Below, piece after piece: positions 33,457 through 42,996 of a stretch of DNA of 64,000 nt (position 1 is its first letter; every line of letters begins with the position of its first letter). The stretch comes from Formosa sp. L2A11 (GTDB taxonomy: Bacteria; Bacteroidota; Bacteroidia; Flavobacteriales; Flavobacteriaceae): the NCBI RefSeq assembly GCF_009796865.1, contig NZ_CP047028.1:3286001-3350000 (forward strand), written 5' to 3'. Both the position numbers and the translations under genes were made by a program. The notes beneath the pieces were generated by a model that had not been told where the DNA came from, did not search any database, and saw only the letters and a list, made by a program, of their open reading frames with translations.

Positions 33457-34254
33457 TTAAAATCTATTATCTCCGCTTAACAAATCTCCTAATCCACCAA
33501 GTACACTTCCTTCTCCTTTTTTGTTGTTACCACTAGGTAAAGCAGAAAGAATACGACCTGCTAAACGGCTAAATGGTAGAGATTGTACATAAACAGTTCC
33601 TGGGCCAGTAAGTGTTGCGAAAAACAATCCTTCTCCTCCAAAAACAGTATTTTTAATTCCACCAATAAATTCTATATCGTAATCTACATCTTTTGTAAAA
33701 CCAACAATACATCCTGTATCTACACGTAATTTTTCTCCAGCTTGTAAAACCTTTGTTGCCAATGTTCCTCCTGCATGAACAAAAGCCATACCGTCTCCTT
33801 CTAACTTTTGCATAATAAAGCCTTCGCCTCCAAACAATCCTCGTCCTAAACGCTTAGAAAACTCGATACCTACGCTTACGCCTTTTGCTGCACATAAAAA
33901 AGCATCTTTCTGGCAAATTATTTTACCGCCAAATTGTGTTAAATCTATAGCTAGTATTTTACCTGGGTAAGGCGATGCAAAAGACACCGAACGTTTTTCA
34001 TTAAGGGTATTATAAAAAGCAGTCATAAATAAACTCTCTCCTGTTAACAAACGTTTTCCTGCTCCAAAAATGGAATCCATAAAACCTTCATTTTGTTTAG
34101 AGCCATCACCAAATATGGTTTCCATTTTAATGCCCTCATGCATCATCATAAAACTACCCGCTTCAGCAATTACGCCTTCATTTTGGTCTAGTTCTATTTC
34201 TACATATTGCATTTCTTCACCATAAATATGATAATCTATTTCGTGTGCTTTCAT
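33457..34254 (-). CDS. TIGR00266/AIM24-family protein
   Basis: The 265-residue protein is a Gly-rich beta-sandwich of the AIM24 (TIGR00266) type: [22 protein letters not shown] near 31, [22 protein letters not shown] near 134 and [15 protein letters not shown] near 210. The family is widespread, cytosolic and without a proven activity; yeast AIM24 is mitochondrial. It stands alone with no operon partner. Confidence 0.88.
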   Translation of the reverse strand: MKAHEIDYHIYGEEMQYVEIELDQNEGVIAEAGSFMMMHEGIKMETIFGDGSKQNEGFMDSIFGAGKRLLTGESLFMTAFYNTLNEKRSVSFASPYPGKILAIDLTQFGGKIICQKDAFLCAAKGVSVGIEFSKRLGRGLFGGEGFIMQKLEGDGMAFVHAGGTLATKVLQAGEKLRVDTGCIVGFTKDVDYDIEFIGGIKNTVFGGEGLFFATLTGPGTVYVQSLPFSRLAGRILSALPSGNNKKGEGSVLGGLGDLLSGDNRF

Positions 34255-34387
34255 AATATCTCTGTTTTAAGGTTACTTATATATATTGATGAATAAAACA
34301 TTTTGTTACAAAATATTCCATTCGTTTTACAATATATAAACACATAAGCTTCATTAAATATAGATAAAATTACTAAGACTACATCGC

Positions 34388-35278
34388 TTAATACACGCTC
34401 TTAACCTTAGTTTTATTTTTAAACTCATATTTTAATCCTACATTAAAATAAAAGCTGTTTGGCATATCAAAATCATACACCTCTTCATTATCATAGTCTT
34501 TAATTTGCAAACTATTATACACAGAATATCCTCCGTTTACAGTTGCTTTAAAGTGTTTCAAGAATGTGTAATTATAACCTAAACCAAGTAAAACACTAGT
34601 TTGTCTTAAGGTTCCTGAGTATTCAATTTTATAAACATCAATACCATCATTAATGTTACCAGTAAATCCAGTTAATGTTGCAAATCCTTCAAATTCATGA
34701 TTTTCTGCCATTGTCCATTTAACACGCATATCTGGGACACCTATTTTATAGGCCCAAGCTTCATCTAACCTTTTTGTATAAGACAACACGGGTATTGGGT
34801 AATTTAGACCATATTTTATGTCGTAAGCCGCACCAAAAGTCCATATTGTGTTATTTTCTTCATTATACTTCTCTAAAGTAACCAAGGCATTAAAGAATAA
34901 ATCATCTCCTTTTATTTCGTTCTCACCAAAATTTGAAGAGACCTGAGTTTCTCCCATCAAATTTAAGGCCCAACTATCGCTTAAACTTCTTTGGTATTTT
35001 AATTTAATACTAAAAGATTTAAAATCTTCAATTTCTTCCGTGTCAAAAGGAACATCATCATCTACATAGTTATAACTTGCACTTTGGACCTTTCCTCCAA
35101 CTGTAAATTTTTCTGTACTCGTATTTATTACAGGATAATTTAAACCTGCTTCTAATTTAATTACACTACCTACATCATAACTTGGAAAAAAATCTGAGTT
35201 TACATAGATACCATCTGTGTCTTGGGCATAAGACATTTTAGCCCCTAACAATAACAAAAGAATCAATACTTTCTTCAT
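34388..35278 (-). CDS. Outer-membrane beta-barrel protein (DUF6268-like)
   Basis: The 296-residue protein has a signal peptide (about 1-18, ending SYA), then alternating hydrophobic strands and an aromatic C-terminal strand typical of outer-membrane barrels (SFYFNVGLKYEF). Its overall pattern resembles DUF6268. No ligand or transport role can be assigned. It is monocistronic. Confidence 0.7.
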   Translation of the reverse strand: MKKVLILLLLLGAKMSYAQDTDGIYVNSDFFPSYDVGSVIKLEAGLNYPVINTSTEKFTVGGKVQSASYNYVDDDVPFDTEEIEDFKSFSIKLKYQRSLSDSWALNLMGETQVSSNFGENEIKGDDLFFNALVTLEKYNEENNTIWTFGAAYDIKYGLNYPIPVLSYTKRLDEAWAYKIGVPDMRVKWTMAENHEFEGFATLTGFTGNINDGIDVYKIEYSGTLRQTSVLLGLGYNYTFLKHFKATVNGGYSVYNSLQIKDYDNEEVYDFDMPNSFYFNVGLKYEFKNKTKVKSVY

Positions 35279-35512
35279 ATAACAATCTTACTTTTAATAA
35301 TAATTTTAGAATGGTTCTAGTTCCATTCCACATATCAAAAGTGTTTAAAATATGAGGTATAATCAATTGAAATAGATACGTGGGATTAGTATATAGAGTA
35401 AGTAGTCTATTTTATCGACGAAACTATTTGCGATAAAACAGACTGTATCCCTTTTAAACACTATAACATTTAAGAGTAATATATTCTAAAGTTAAGACTG
35501 AAATATTAAACA

Positions 35513-35968
35513 TTAATTTTTAACTCTAACCGTCCATTCGAAATTAAAAGTAGAGACTTCTATACCGTCTTCATTAGTTCCTATAGATTTCATCCAAACG
35601 GTTTGTCCTTCACCTGTAGCTATAGTTTTTTCAATGGCACCTTTAACTTTATGGCCTTCATTACATACAAAAGAGATTCTCCCGGTTGCTTTTTTTGTAA
35701 AACTAGCAGTGTTACTTAGTACCAACATCGATATTTTCTTACCACTTTTACCTATTTCAGATATCATTAAAGCACCAGTTGTTAATTCGGCAGCCATGCC
35801 TTGCACTGCCCAAAACATAGATTTAAATGGATTTTGATTAATCCATCTATACTTTACAGTGACTATACATTTGTCTTTATCTATGTGTTTAGAACGTACG
35901 CCACATATGTAAGCTGCTGGTAATTTAAACATTAGAAAGCTATTTAGTTTTGAAGATGTTAGTGTCAT
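35513..35968 (-). CDS. DUF4442-type hotdog-fold protein
   Basis: The 151-residue protein resembles DUF4442 members of the hotdog thioesterase superfamily: NPFKSMFWAVQGMAAELTTGALM near 48-70 and a regular beta-strand pattern to the end. Such proteins may act on acyl-CoA or acyl-ACP, but the substrate is unknown. It stands alone; a hairpin of uncertain role lies at 35405-35445, beyond its stop codon. Confidence 0.72.
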   Translation of the reverse strand: MTLTSSKLNSFLMFKLPAAYICGVRSKHIDKDKCIVTVKYRWINQNPFKSMFWAVQGMAAELTTGALMISEIGKSGKKISMLVLSNTASFTKKATGRISFVCNEGHKVKGAIEKTIATGEGQTVWMKSIGTNEDGIEVSTFNFEWTVRVKN

Positions 35969-36320
35969 GGGTTTGTTTGTTTTAGTAAAAATATTGAAAA
36001 TAATCCATATTCCAATTTGTTAATATTATGTTAATTTACACTACTATGTTTTGCATAATACCTTTTTTAAAACATATATTTGCATAAACAACTATTATAT
36101 ACTTTTTATAATTAAATTAGTATTACTAGTTAGCCGTTGTTTAAAAGACGCCTACAAGAGCAATCTCTAAACAAACATTTCATCAAATAAATCAATCATC
36201 ATCAATCCAATCAAAAAATGAACAGTTTACATTTAAAACACATTAAAACATGACTCAAACTTTTTTAAAGTCAATTAGTCAAACTAAGCGTCTTAGAAAC
36301 AATACAAAACACAAAAACAG
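35969..36320. other. Intergenic, no gene seen
   Basis: 352 bp of AT-rich sequence between divergent genes (the DUF4442-type gene and padR). It must hold both promoters, but I cannot pick out a convincing -7/-33 pair. No repeat or RNA gene is evident. Confidence 0.35.
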
Positions 36321-36665
36321 ATGAAAATAGAAAACACAAAAGCACAAATGCGAAAAGGTGTTTTAGAATACTGCATCTTATCTGTTTTAAAAGACAATGA
36401 CGCTTACGTTGCAGAAATTTTAAAGACCCTAAAAGACGCCAAAATGCTAGTTGTAGAAGGTACCATTTACCCTTTACTTACACGTCTTAAAAACGCAGGA
36501 CTTCTTAATTACCGTTGGGAAGAATCTACCTCAGGACCACCTCGTAAATATTATGGATTAACCGAAACTGGAAAGTTATTTCTTGAGGAACTAAACACAA
36601 CCTGGAGTGAACTACAAAATGCAGTAAACATAGTAACAAGTCAAAAAACCAACAGCAATGAATAA
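36321..36665 (+). CDS. PadR-family transcription regulator
   Basis: The 114-residue protein is a PadR winged helix (MRKGVLEYCILSVLKDNDAYVAEILKTL ... GTIYPLLTRLKNAGLL ... PPRKYYGLTETGK). It overlaps the PspC gene by 8 bp, so the two are translated together. PadR proteins of this short type usually autoregulate their operon. The effector is unknown. Confidence 0.9.
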   Translation: MKIENTKAQMRKGVLEYCILSVLKDNDAYVAEILKTLKDAKMLVVEGTIYPLLTRLKNAGLLNYRWEESTSGPPRKYYGLTETGKLFLEELNTTWSELQNAVNIVTSQKTNSNE

Positions 36666-38436
36666 AACAGTTAATATAAATTTAGCAGGTATATTTTTTC
36701 ATATCGATGAAGATGCTTACCAAAAATTACAACGCTATCTTGACGCTATTAAACGTTCGTTTACAGACTCTCAAGGCCGTTCTGAAATTCTTGCTGATAT
36801 TGAAGCGCGTATTGCCGAATTGTTTAATGAACGTGTTACACACGACAAACAAGTAATTAGCATTAAAGAGGTAGAAGATGTAATCTCTATTATGGGGCAA
36901 CCTGAAGATTATTTGGTAGACGACGAGATTTTTGAGGACGAACCTATTGCACAACCACGAACTAAATCGGTTAAAAAATTATATCGAGACACAAGCAACT
37001 CCTACATTGCTGGTGTTGCTTCTGGAATGGGCCATTACTTAGGTTTAGATGCTATTTGGATTCGTTTAATTTGGGTGTTATTCGCTCTGGGATCTATAGG
37101 AACTTTTATTTTAATATATATTCTATTCTGGATTTTGGTTCCTGAAGCTGTAACCACTGCCGAAAAACTAACCATGACAGGAGAACCTGTGAATATTAGT
37201 AATATTGAAAAAAACATAAAAAAAGGGTTTGAAGATATTTCTGACACTGTTAAAAACGTAGACTACGAAAAATACGGGAGTAAAGTAAAATCTTCTTCTA
37301 AATCTTTTTTTGATACTATTGGAGAGATCCTTATGTTTTTCTTAAAATTATTTGCAAAATTTATAGGTTTTATTTTAGTTGTTATAGGCGCTGTAACCAT
37401 TTTTGGTTTACTAATTAGCTTATTATCTTTAGGTAGCTCCTCTTTCTTTAATCCCTGGTGGATGGATTATGCAGATGCTGTAAACACAACAGGATTACCT
37501 ATTTGGCTTGGCTCTTTACTTATATTTTTCTCTGTAGGTATTCCGTTCTTTTTTGTACTTTATTTAGGCTTAAAAATTCTAATAAACAACTTAAAATCTA
37601 TTGGAAAGATCGCGAAATTTACACTATTAGGCGTTTGGTTAATTTCAATAATTGCAGCCTTTACCTTTGGAGCCAAACTAACATCAGATCATGCTTTAGA
37701 ATCTATAATTACTAAGAAAGCAACTTTAACGTACAATACCACCGATACGTTACGTATTAAAATGGTTATGAATTCTAAATTCGACCGTATTAATCATAGA
37801 AGTAATGATTTTAAAATTGCTTATAATGAAAACGACCAAAAAGTAATTGTTTCTAGAGATATTAAATTAGTTATTCGATCTACAAAAGACAGTATTGCTT
37901 CTATTCACATAGAAAAAGAATCTAAAGGCCCTAATTACTTAGAAGCTAAAAATTACGCTGAAAAAATTAGTTATAGCTACACTATTAATAATAACGACTT
38001 ATTATTAGACAGCTATTTACTTACAGATTATAATAATAAATATAGAGAGCAAAACATTCAGATTATAGTATACATTCCAGAAGGAACATATGTGAATTTA
38101 AATAGAAATACACGCTCATTTTTACATTATGAACGCTCTCCAGATAATATAGTGAGTTATGATAATGCCAATCACACGCTTAAAATATTAAAAGATGCTA
38201 TTGATTGTTTAAATTGTAAAGACTTAGAAGTGGTTGAAAAAGACGACAATGATAATATCGATTTAAATATTAACGACGAAAATGGTTCCTTAAAAATAAA
38301 CAATGAGGGCGTTAGCATTAAAAACGACAATGTTGATATACAAATTGGAAATAATGGTGTAAAAGCCAAAAGCAGCGAAGTAAATGTAGACATTAATGAA
38401 AATGGTATTAACATTACTACAGACACCGATAATTAA
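36658..38436 (+). CDS. PspC-domain membrane protein
   Basis: The 592-residue protein has a cytosolic N-terminal helical segment (about 8-60; YLDAIKRSFTDSQGRSEILADIE) and a PspC domain with a membrane helix (about 103-165; IAGVASGMGHYLGLDAIWIRL). Three or four further helices lie at about 225-350. The extracytoplasmic C-terminal part ends in short Asn/Asp-rich beta repeats (about 530-592; LKINNEGVSIKN, VDIQIGNNGVKAK). It is the partner of the overlapping PadR gene and probably takes part in envelope-stress signalling. A GIN-domain lipoprotein gene that normally follows is reduced to a remnant. Confidence 0.85.
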   Translation: MNKTVNINLAGIFFHIDEDAYQKLQRYLDAIKRSFTDSQGRSEILADIEARIAELFNERVTHDKQVISIKEVEDVISIMGQPEDYLVDDEIFEDEPIAQPRTKSVKKLYRDTSNSYIAGVASGMGHYLGLDAIWIRLIWVLFALGSIGTFILIYILFWILVPEAVTTAEKLTMTGEPVNISNIEKNIKKGFEDISDTVKNVDYEKYGSKVKSSSKSFFDTIGEILMFFLKLFAKFIGFILVVIGAVTIFGLLISLLSLGSSSFFNPWWMDYADAVNTTGLPIWLGSLLIFFSVGIPFFFVLYLGLKILINNLKSIGKIAKFTLLGVWLISIIAAFTFGAKLTSDHALESIITKKATLTYNTTDTLRIKMVMNSKFDRINHRSNDFKIAYNENDQKVIVSRDIKLVIRSTKDSIASIHIEKESKGPNYLEAKNYAEKISYSYTINNNDLLLDSYLLTDYNNKYREQNIQIIVYIPEGTYVNLNRNTRSFLHYERSPDNIVSYDNANHTLKILKDAIDCLNCKDLEVVEKDDNDNIDLNINDENGSLKINNEGVSIKNDNVDIQIGNNGVKAKSSEVNVDINENGINITTDTDN

Positions 38437-38468
38437 AGTAAAAACTCATCAATCAAAAAAACAACAGT

Positions 38469-38522
38469 ATGAAAACTTTAATCATATTTATTACCGCTCT
38501 AATACTGGATATATTGTGTTAG
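38469..38522 (+). pseudogene. 17-codon remnant of a signal-peptide gene
   Basis: Directly after the PspC gene an ATG opens a 17-codon frame, MKTLIIFITALILDILC, that reads like the first part of a lipoprotein signal peptide and then stops. PadR-PspC operons in flavobacteria are usually followed by a head-GIN (DUF2807) lipoprotein, so this looks like its truncated start. A terminator follows 18 bp later. Confidence 0.5.
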
Positions 38523-38540
38523 AATAACCACAAAAAAGAA

Positions 38541-38567
38541 AACCCAAACATAATATATGTTTGGGTT
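38541..38567 (+). terminator. Terminator of the PadR-PspC operon
   Basis: A 12-bp perfect stem AACCCAAACATA / TATGTTTGGGTT with an ATA loop is followed by a T run. It can also serve the convergent trxB gene. Confidence 0.9.
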
Positions 38568-38597
38568 TTTTATTATAAATAGAATTTTAAATATACA

Positions 38598-39548
38598 TTA
38601 AGATTCTTTAGCAGCTAAGTAACGTTCTGCATCTAAAGCAGCCATACATCCTGTTCCAGCAGCAGTAATTGCTTGTCTATAAACATGGTCGGCAGCATCT
38701 CCAGAAACAAATACACCATCTACATTTGTTTTAGAACTTCCTGGTGTGTTAAGAATATATCCTGTTTCATCTAAATCTAAAAAGTCTTTAAAAATATCTG
38801 TATTAGGTTTATGTCCTATAGCTACAAAAAATCCAGTTGCAGGCACTTCTGTAAGTGCGTTAGTTTTGTTGTTTTTAACCACAACTCCTGTAACCACTTG
38901 TCCGTCTCCTAAAACTTCTTCAGTTTCAGAATTGAAAAGGATTTCTATATTTTCAGTGTTTTTAACACGGTTAGCCATAATTTTAGACGCTCTAAACTCA
39001 TCACGTCTTACTAACATGGTTACTTTTTTACATAATTTAGATAAATAGTGAGCTTCTTCACAAGCAGAATCTCCTGCTCCTACAAGCACAACTTCTTGAT
39101 TTCTGTAAAAGAATCCGTCACAAACAGCACAAGCAGATACACCACCTCCTAATTGAAGATATTTTTGTTCTGAAGGTAAACCTAAATATTTAGCAGAAGC
39201 TCCTGTAGAAATAATTACCGTTTCGGCATGTATTTCTTGAGTTTCGTTTACCCAAATTTCATGTACATCTCCAGAAAAATCTACTTTAGTTACCCAACCA
39301 TCACGAATATCTGTACCAAAACGTTTTGCTTGATCCTGTAATTGAATCATCATATCTGGACCAGTAATTCCTTCTGGATATCCAGGAAAGTTTTCTACTT
39401 CGTTGGTTGTTGTTAATTGACCACCTGGTTGCATTCCTTGATATAACACTGGCGACATATTAGCTCTGGCAGCATAAATTGCGGCAGTATATCCTGCAGG
39501 ACCAGACCCTACAATAAGGCACTTTACTTTTTCTATAGTATCAGACAT
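38598..39548 (-). CDS. trxB: Thioredoxin-disulfide reductase
   Basis: The 316-residue flavoprotein has an FAD-binding GSGPAGYTAAIYAARAN at about 14-30, an NADPH-binding GAGDSACEEA around 157-166, the redox-active CAVC (Cys140 and Cys143), and the FAD-binding SGDAADHVYRQAITAAGTG at the end. It reduces thioredoxin with NADPH in the cytosol. It is monocistronic. Confidence 0.95.
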   Translation of the reverse strand: MSDTIEKVKCLIVGSGPAGYTAAIYAARANMSPVLYQGMQPGGQLTTTNEVENFPGYPEGITGPDMMIQLQDQAKRFGTDIRDGWVTKVDFSGDVHEIWVNETQEIHAETVIISTGASAKYLGLPSEQKYLQLGGGVSACAVCDGFFYRNQEVVLVGAGDSACEEAHYLSKLCKKVTMLVRRDEFRASKIMANRVKNTENIEILFNSETEEVLGDGQVVTGVVVKNNKTNALTEVPATGFFVAIGHKPNTDIFKDFLDLDETGYILNTPGSSKTNVDGVFVSGDAADHVYRQAITAAGTGCMAALDAERYLAAKES

Positions 39549-39762
39549 ATCTTCTTATCATTTTTTATTACAACAAAAGTAGAATTTTTGAGACAATCCT
39601 TACAGTTTAAGTTATTAAAAGTTATTATAAAATGATAGAAACTATTGATAGGTGCTGTTTTATTAAAAACAAAAAACCTAATAGTAAAGACAAATGCGCT
39701 ATCTATTAGGTTTTAAATTATATATTGAATAGTATTTTTTATACCATATTACTGATTCTATT

Positions 39763-39966
39763 TTATTTAAATATTTTTTTAAGAAACATTAAAGATCCAA
39801 TTTTCCCCGTATAATTAAGCGCTGTATGCAACCAATTTAGAGGCTTTAAATCTTCCTGAACATCTCCTTTTAACCCTTTCATTTCTTCCCAAGCAATTTG
39901 GCGCTCTAAGTCCAAACGTTTCAGTTCCTGTCTAATCTCGTCGAAATTTGTAAATTCTTTTTTCAT
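39763..39966 (-). CDS. Small helical protein of the YtxH cluster
   Basis: The 67-residue protein (MKKEFTNFDEIRQELKRLDLERQ...) has a charged helical N-terminus and a weakly hydrophobic end. It follows the holin-like gene by 3 bp, and the YtxH gene starts the set, so the three form one operon. It resembles the small DUF6327-type proteins seen in this position in flavobacteria; the family name is tentative and the function unknown. Confidence 0.65.
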   Translation of the reverse strand: MKKEFTNFDEIRQELKRLDLERQIAWEEMKGLKGDVQEDLKPLNWLHTALNYTGKIGSLMFLKKIFK

Positions 39967-39969
39967 AAG

Positions 39970-40317
39970 TTAATCAAAAAAGTTTTCAGACATTACTTTT
40001 ATAAATTTCTGATCTATACGATGTCTTAATAGATAAATAAGAAGCCCTATTAATAGAAAAACACCACCAACAACTAGAGTTCCTAAAGCAAAGTTACCCA
40101 ACCAATACCCGATAGCTAACGCTGCCGAAATTGCTAAAAATAAAAAGGCTATAAATAAAGCAGAACCAATCAATAGCATTTTACCAAAAAGGCTCATTGC
40201 TCCTGTTAGCTGTTGAAATATTTTTAACTTTAAATATTGGTGAGAAGTTTCTATATACTTCTCACCAATATCTACAGCTTTATTTGAAGTCTCATTTAAA
40301 GATTCAAAAACATTCAT
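39970..40317 (-). CDS. Phage-holin/YqjE-like membrane protein
   Basis: The 115-residue protein has an amphipathic N-terminus (about 1-35), two adjacent membrane helices (about 42-70 and 76-98) and a basic end. This topology matches the DUF1469/YqjE 'phage holin superfamily' proteins found beside YtxH and DUF883-like proteins in general stress operons. It lies 3 bp from both neighbours. The holin label is historical; lysis is not implied. Confidence 0.75.
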   Translation of the reverse strand: MNVFESLNETSNKAVDIGEKYIETSHQYLKLKIFQQLTGAMSLFGKMLLIGSALFIAFLFLAISAALAIGYWLGNFALGTLVVGGVFLLIGLLIYLLRHRIDQKFIKVMSENFFD

Positions 40318-40320
40318 ATA

Positions 40321-40683
40321 TTATGATTTTTGAAATTTCTTATTTTGTTCTTTAAGGTGAGCTAATTTTTTTTCAAGAGTAGAAATTACATCATCAGCTT
40401 TATGGCTAGCATCTGTAACGATAGACTCTAATTGCTCGTCTAAAGTTCCTTTTTGTGTTGCCATTTTACTATTAACTTTTTCTTTAAGATCATGCGCACT
40501 CGCACTTACTTTCTCTTTTAAATCGTGAGCACTACTATTCATTTTATCTGCTGCAGTAGATGCTTCTTCTGCTAAACGTTTTCTAGTTTTACTTCCTTCG
40601 TCTGGAGCATAAAGAATTCCAAATAATGCGCCTATTGCTGTTCCAGCTAAAAGACCTAAAACAGTGTTTCCATTTTTACTCAT
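40321..40683 (-). CDS. YtxH-domain stress protein
   Basis: The 120-residue protein starts with a membrane-spanning YtxH segment (GNTVLGLLAGTAIGALFGILYAP, about 4-27) and continues as a long charged helix with repeated AHDLKEKVSASAHDLKEKVN-type heptads. YtxH proteins are general-stress proteins of unknown mechanism. It is first of the three-gene operon with the holin-like and 67-residue proteins. Confidence 0.85.
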   Translation of the reverse strand: MSKNGNTVLGLLAGTAIGALFGILYAPDEGSKTRKRLAEEASTAADKMNSSAHDLKEKVSASAHDLKEKVNSKMATQKGTLDEQLESIVTDASHKADDVISTLEKKLAHLKEQNKKFQKS

Positions 40684-41093
40684 AACTTTATGTTTTTAAA
40701 TAATTAAATATAATTTCTGATTCCTTTGAAATCATTATCAAATTTACATAATATTAAGAGATTAACCGTATTATAAAACACAATTTTAAGTTAAACAATT
40801 CAATTTACATACAGAAACGAACAAACACCAAAACAATTAAAAACCAACACCTTACACAACAACTTAAGTTATTCTATGTAACTCTAATTTATCATTTTTA
40901 TTAATTGAATCCGTTTTGCTTTTAACACAAAAAGAACCTATTCTAAATTTTAAAAGCCAGGGTAACACCTCTAAATAATCTAATCTAAAAATAGAATTCT
41001 GTTAACGTATTTTAAATCAATTAAATCTTAAAAAAAACAGACCTTAGTTATTGTTTATAATTGTCTTTAAATGCTTCAAAATTACAATACAAA
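40684..41093. other. Intergenic, no gene seen
   Basis: About 410 bp of AT-rich sequence upstream of the YtxH operon and downstream of the 603-residue gene. It must hold the YtxH promoter. I find no coding frame, tRNA or strong repeat. Confidence 0.35.
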
Positions 41094-41120
41094 AAAAGCC
41101 CTGCTATGAGCAAGGCTTTT
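41094..41120 (-). terminator. Terminator of the 603-aa gene
   Basis: Arms AAAAGCC-c-TGCT and AGCA-a-GGCTTTT with an ATG loop are followed on the minus strand by T residues, 24 bp after the stop codon. Confidence 0.85.
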
Positions 41121-41143
41121 TAATTTTAAGATATTTTTATAGA

Positions 41144-42955
41144 TTAAGCTACAACTTGTATTGCTTCTTCTACTTTTAAACTTAATGCTTTTAAACGATT
41201 TAATTCCTGCTCTAATCCTTCTAAAATGGTGCTTTTAGACGCTTCAAAATAATCTTTTGTTTCTTCTAATAAACCTTCATAATAGTTTACTCCTTCTTTT
41301 AAATTATTAATAAAAGTTACAAAATACTTTTCTTCTCTTTTATTAGATATCACTGGAGATTCGTTAAATTTTTTGGTAATATAATCGACATAAATAGTCA
41401 ATTCTTTCACAAAAATATTTGGACGATTTGGAGAGACTAGGTTTTTAATTTCTCCATAAATATGAGATGTTATTTCTTTTAAACTCATTATTTTAGAAAA
41501 ATACGCCATATTAGGACCAGGACAAATAGAAACTCCTGCGCCTTCAGTCTTGGTGTCTAAATTATATTTTAATAAAGTAGACGTGCTTAAACCAACACAA
41601 GTACAAGACTTAACGGTTATTTTATCGAATGCTTTTTTGTAAGCTACAGAATCTAAACCTAACGCATCTAATTGTTTAATTTTTAAATGCTGATATTGTC
41701 TAGAAGCTGTACATAAACCTTCTTTAGAAAACTCTGTGTCTAGAGCTACGAACTTTTTAGGACACGCACTTCCTGGTCTGTTTTTTTTAATATTTACAAG
41801 TTTCTCTTCATCTTTTGTATTCCCTTTCATACTATTAAAAGGTACACCTAATGGCGAAATATCGCTTAAATACAAGTCTTCTTCCTTAGAGGCTACCAAT
41901 TGTTGTAAGGTCGCATTGTCTACAGCAGTGGCTTCTGGAACCAATAAAAAAGGGGTTCCCCAACCAATAGAGTCTAAATTATATTTACTTAATAAAAAGT
42001 CGTGTTCTTCTGAAGTTCCTACACCACCTTGAGCAGTGATTTTTACTGGTAAAACAGATTCTGGAACATGATATGCTTTTGCTTCTAATGCCTTTGTAAA
42101 CAAATCGTGAAGTTCGTTTGTTAAGGCTTCTTTATTTACAGTAAACTCGTTTAAAATTGGCCCTAATAATAATCCGTTTGTTGCAAATGCATGTCCGCCA
42201 CAGTTTAGTCCAGATTCAATTCTAAATTCTGAAACCCAGATTCCTTTTTTAGCTAATATTTTACCTTGAATTAATGCCGATCTGTAATCGCTTACTTTAA
42301 GAATGACTTTCTTTTTAATGTAATCTTTAGCATCTGGATAGAAATCTTTAAAACTTTCTAAATAGCTAAATAAATGCGGATTCATACCCGCAGATAAAAT
42401 TAAAGACGAACTTAAACTAGAATTTGCATACCCTCTTAATGCTGCATGTGCATCGTTATATTCTGCAGGTAATTTTTCATCGTTTTCAAAATGACCTTTA
42501 TCAACCTTAGTCATAATATTTACGTCTATACTTCCTTTTACCAAGTTGTCTGAGACAAATTTCTTCGCTTTATTTAAATTAAACGTTCCTGAAATTGCAT
42601 TTACAAACTGAGACTTAAGCTCTGATGTGCTTGGCAATAAATTAAAGTAATTCTTTAATTCTTCTGTACAGGATTTATTAACTTCTTTAAGCTTATTAAA
42701 TTTTTCTTCAGTAACATCGTGTATCATATCTAAATATGAAGTAATACGTTTTGCTCTAAAATCAGGCTCTAAATCACCTATTTCGTTATAAGGTAATTCA
42801 AGCATATTACAATACATTTTCCGAAGCTTTTCGAGTAAAATATCATCAACTAAAGATATAGCAGAATCAATCCCTAGATGAGACACTTTCAATGGTGTAT
42901 CAACCGTAAACCCTATTCCCATTACTGGTATATGGAAGGAATGTAATTTTTTCAT
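41144..42955 (-). CDS. Uncharacterised 603-aa protein, possible FMN TIM-barrel enzyme
   Basis: The 603-residue protein has no signal peptide or membrane helix. It starts IPVMGIGFTVDTPLKVSHLG and has a central block, SGLNCGGHAF then VKITAQGGVGTSEEH and IGWGTPFLLVPEA (about 250-360), which resembles the GG-[IV]-GT and G-T-PF phosphate/FMN-binding ends of nitronate-monooxygenase and glutamate-synthase-like barrels. The second half has conserved-looking cysteines (GSACPKKF, GLCTASRQY, SCTCVGL, ISICPGPN at about 395-485), perhaps for an iron-sulfur cluster. A coiled-coil-like tail ends it. An FNR-type operator lies 72 bp upstream of the start. The fold is an inference; the function is unknown. Confidence 0.7.
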   Translation of the reverse strand: MKKLHSFHIPVMGIGFTVDTPLKVSHLGIDSAISLVDDILLEKLRKMYCNMLELPYNEIGDLEPDFRAKRITSYLDMIHDVTEEKFNKLKEVNKSCTEELKNYFNLLPSTSELKSQFVNAISGTFNLNKAKKFVSDNLVKGSIDVNIMTKVDKGHFENDEKLPAEYNDAHAALRGYANSSLSSSLILSAGMNPHLFSYLESFKDFYPDAKDYIKKKVILKVSDYRSALIQGKILAKKGIWVSEFRIESGLNCGGHAFATNGLLLGPILNEFTVNKEALTNELHDLFTKALEAKAYHVPESVLPVKITAQGGVGTSEEHDFLLSKYNLDSIGWGTPFLLVPEATAVDNATLQQLVASKEEDLYLSDISPLGVPFNSMKGNTKDEEKLVNIKKNRPGSACPKKFVALDTEFSKEGLCTASRQYQHLKIKQLDALGLDSVAYKKAFDKITVKSCTCVGLSTSTLLKYNLDTKTEGAGVSICPGPNMAYFSKIMSLKEITSHIYGEIKNLVSPNRPNIFVKELTIYVDYITKKFNESPVISNKREEKYFVTFINNLKEGVNYYEGLLEETKDYFEASKSTILEGLEQELNRLKALSLKVEEAIQVVA

Positions 42956-42996
42956 TGTTATTGTTTTTAGTTATTCTTTTTTTACAAAAAGATTTA

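Noticed and set aside
35405..35445. Hairpin AGTCTaTTTTATCG / CGATAAAAcAGACT
   Set aside because: It is a fair stem downstream of the DUF4442-type gene but has a long loop and no T run, so I do not call it a terminator or RNA gene.
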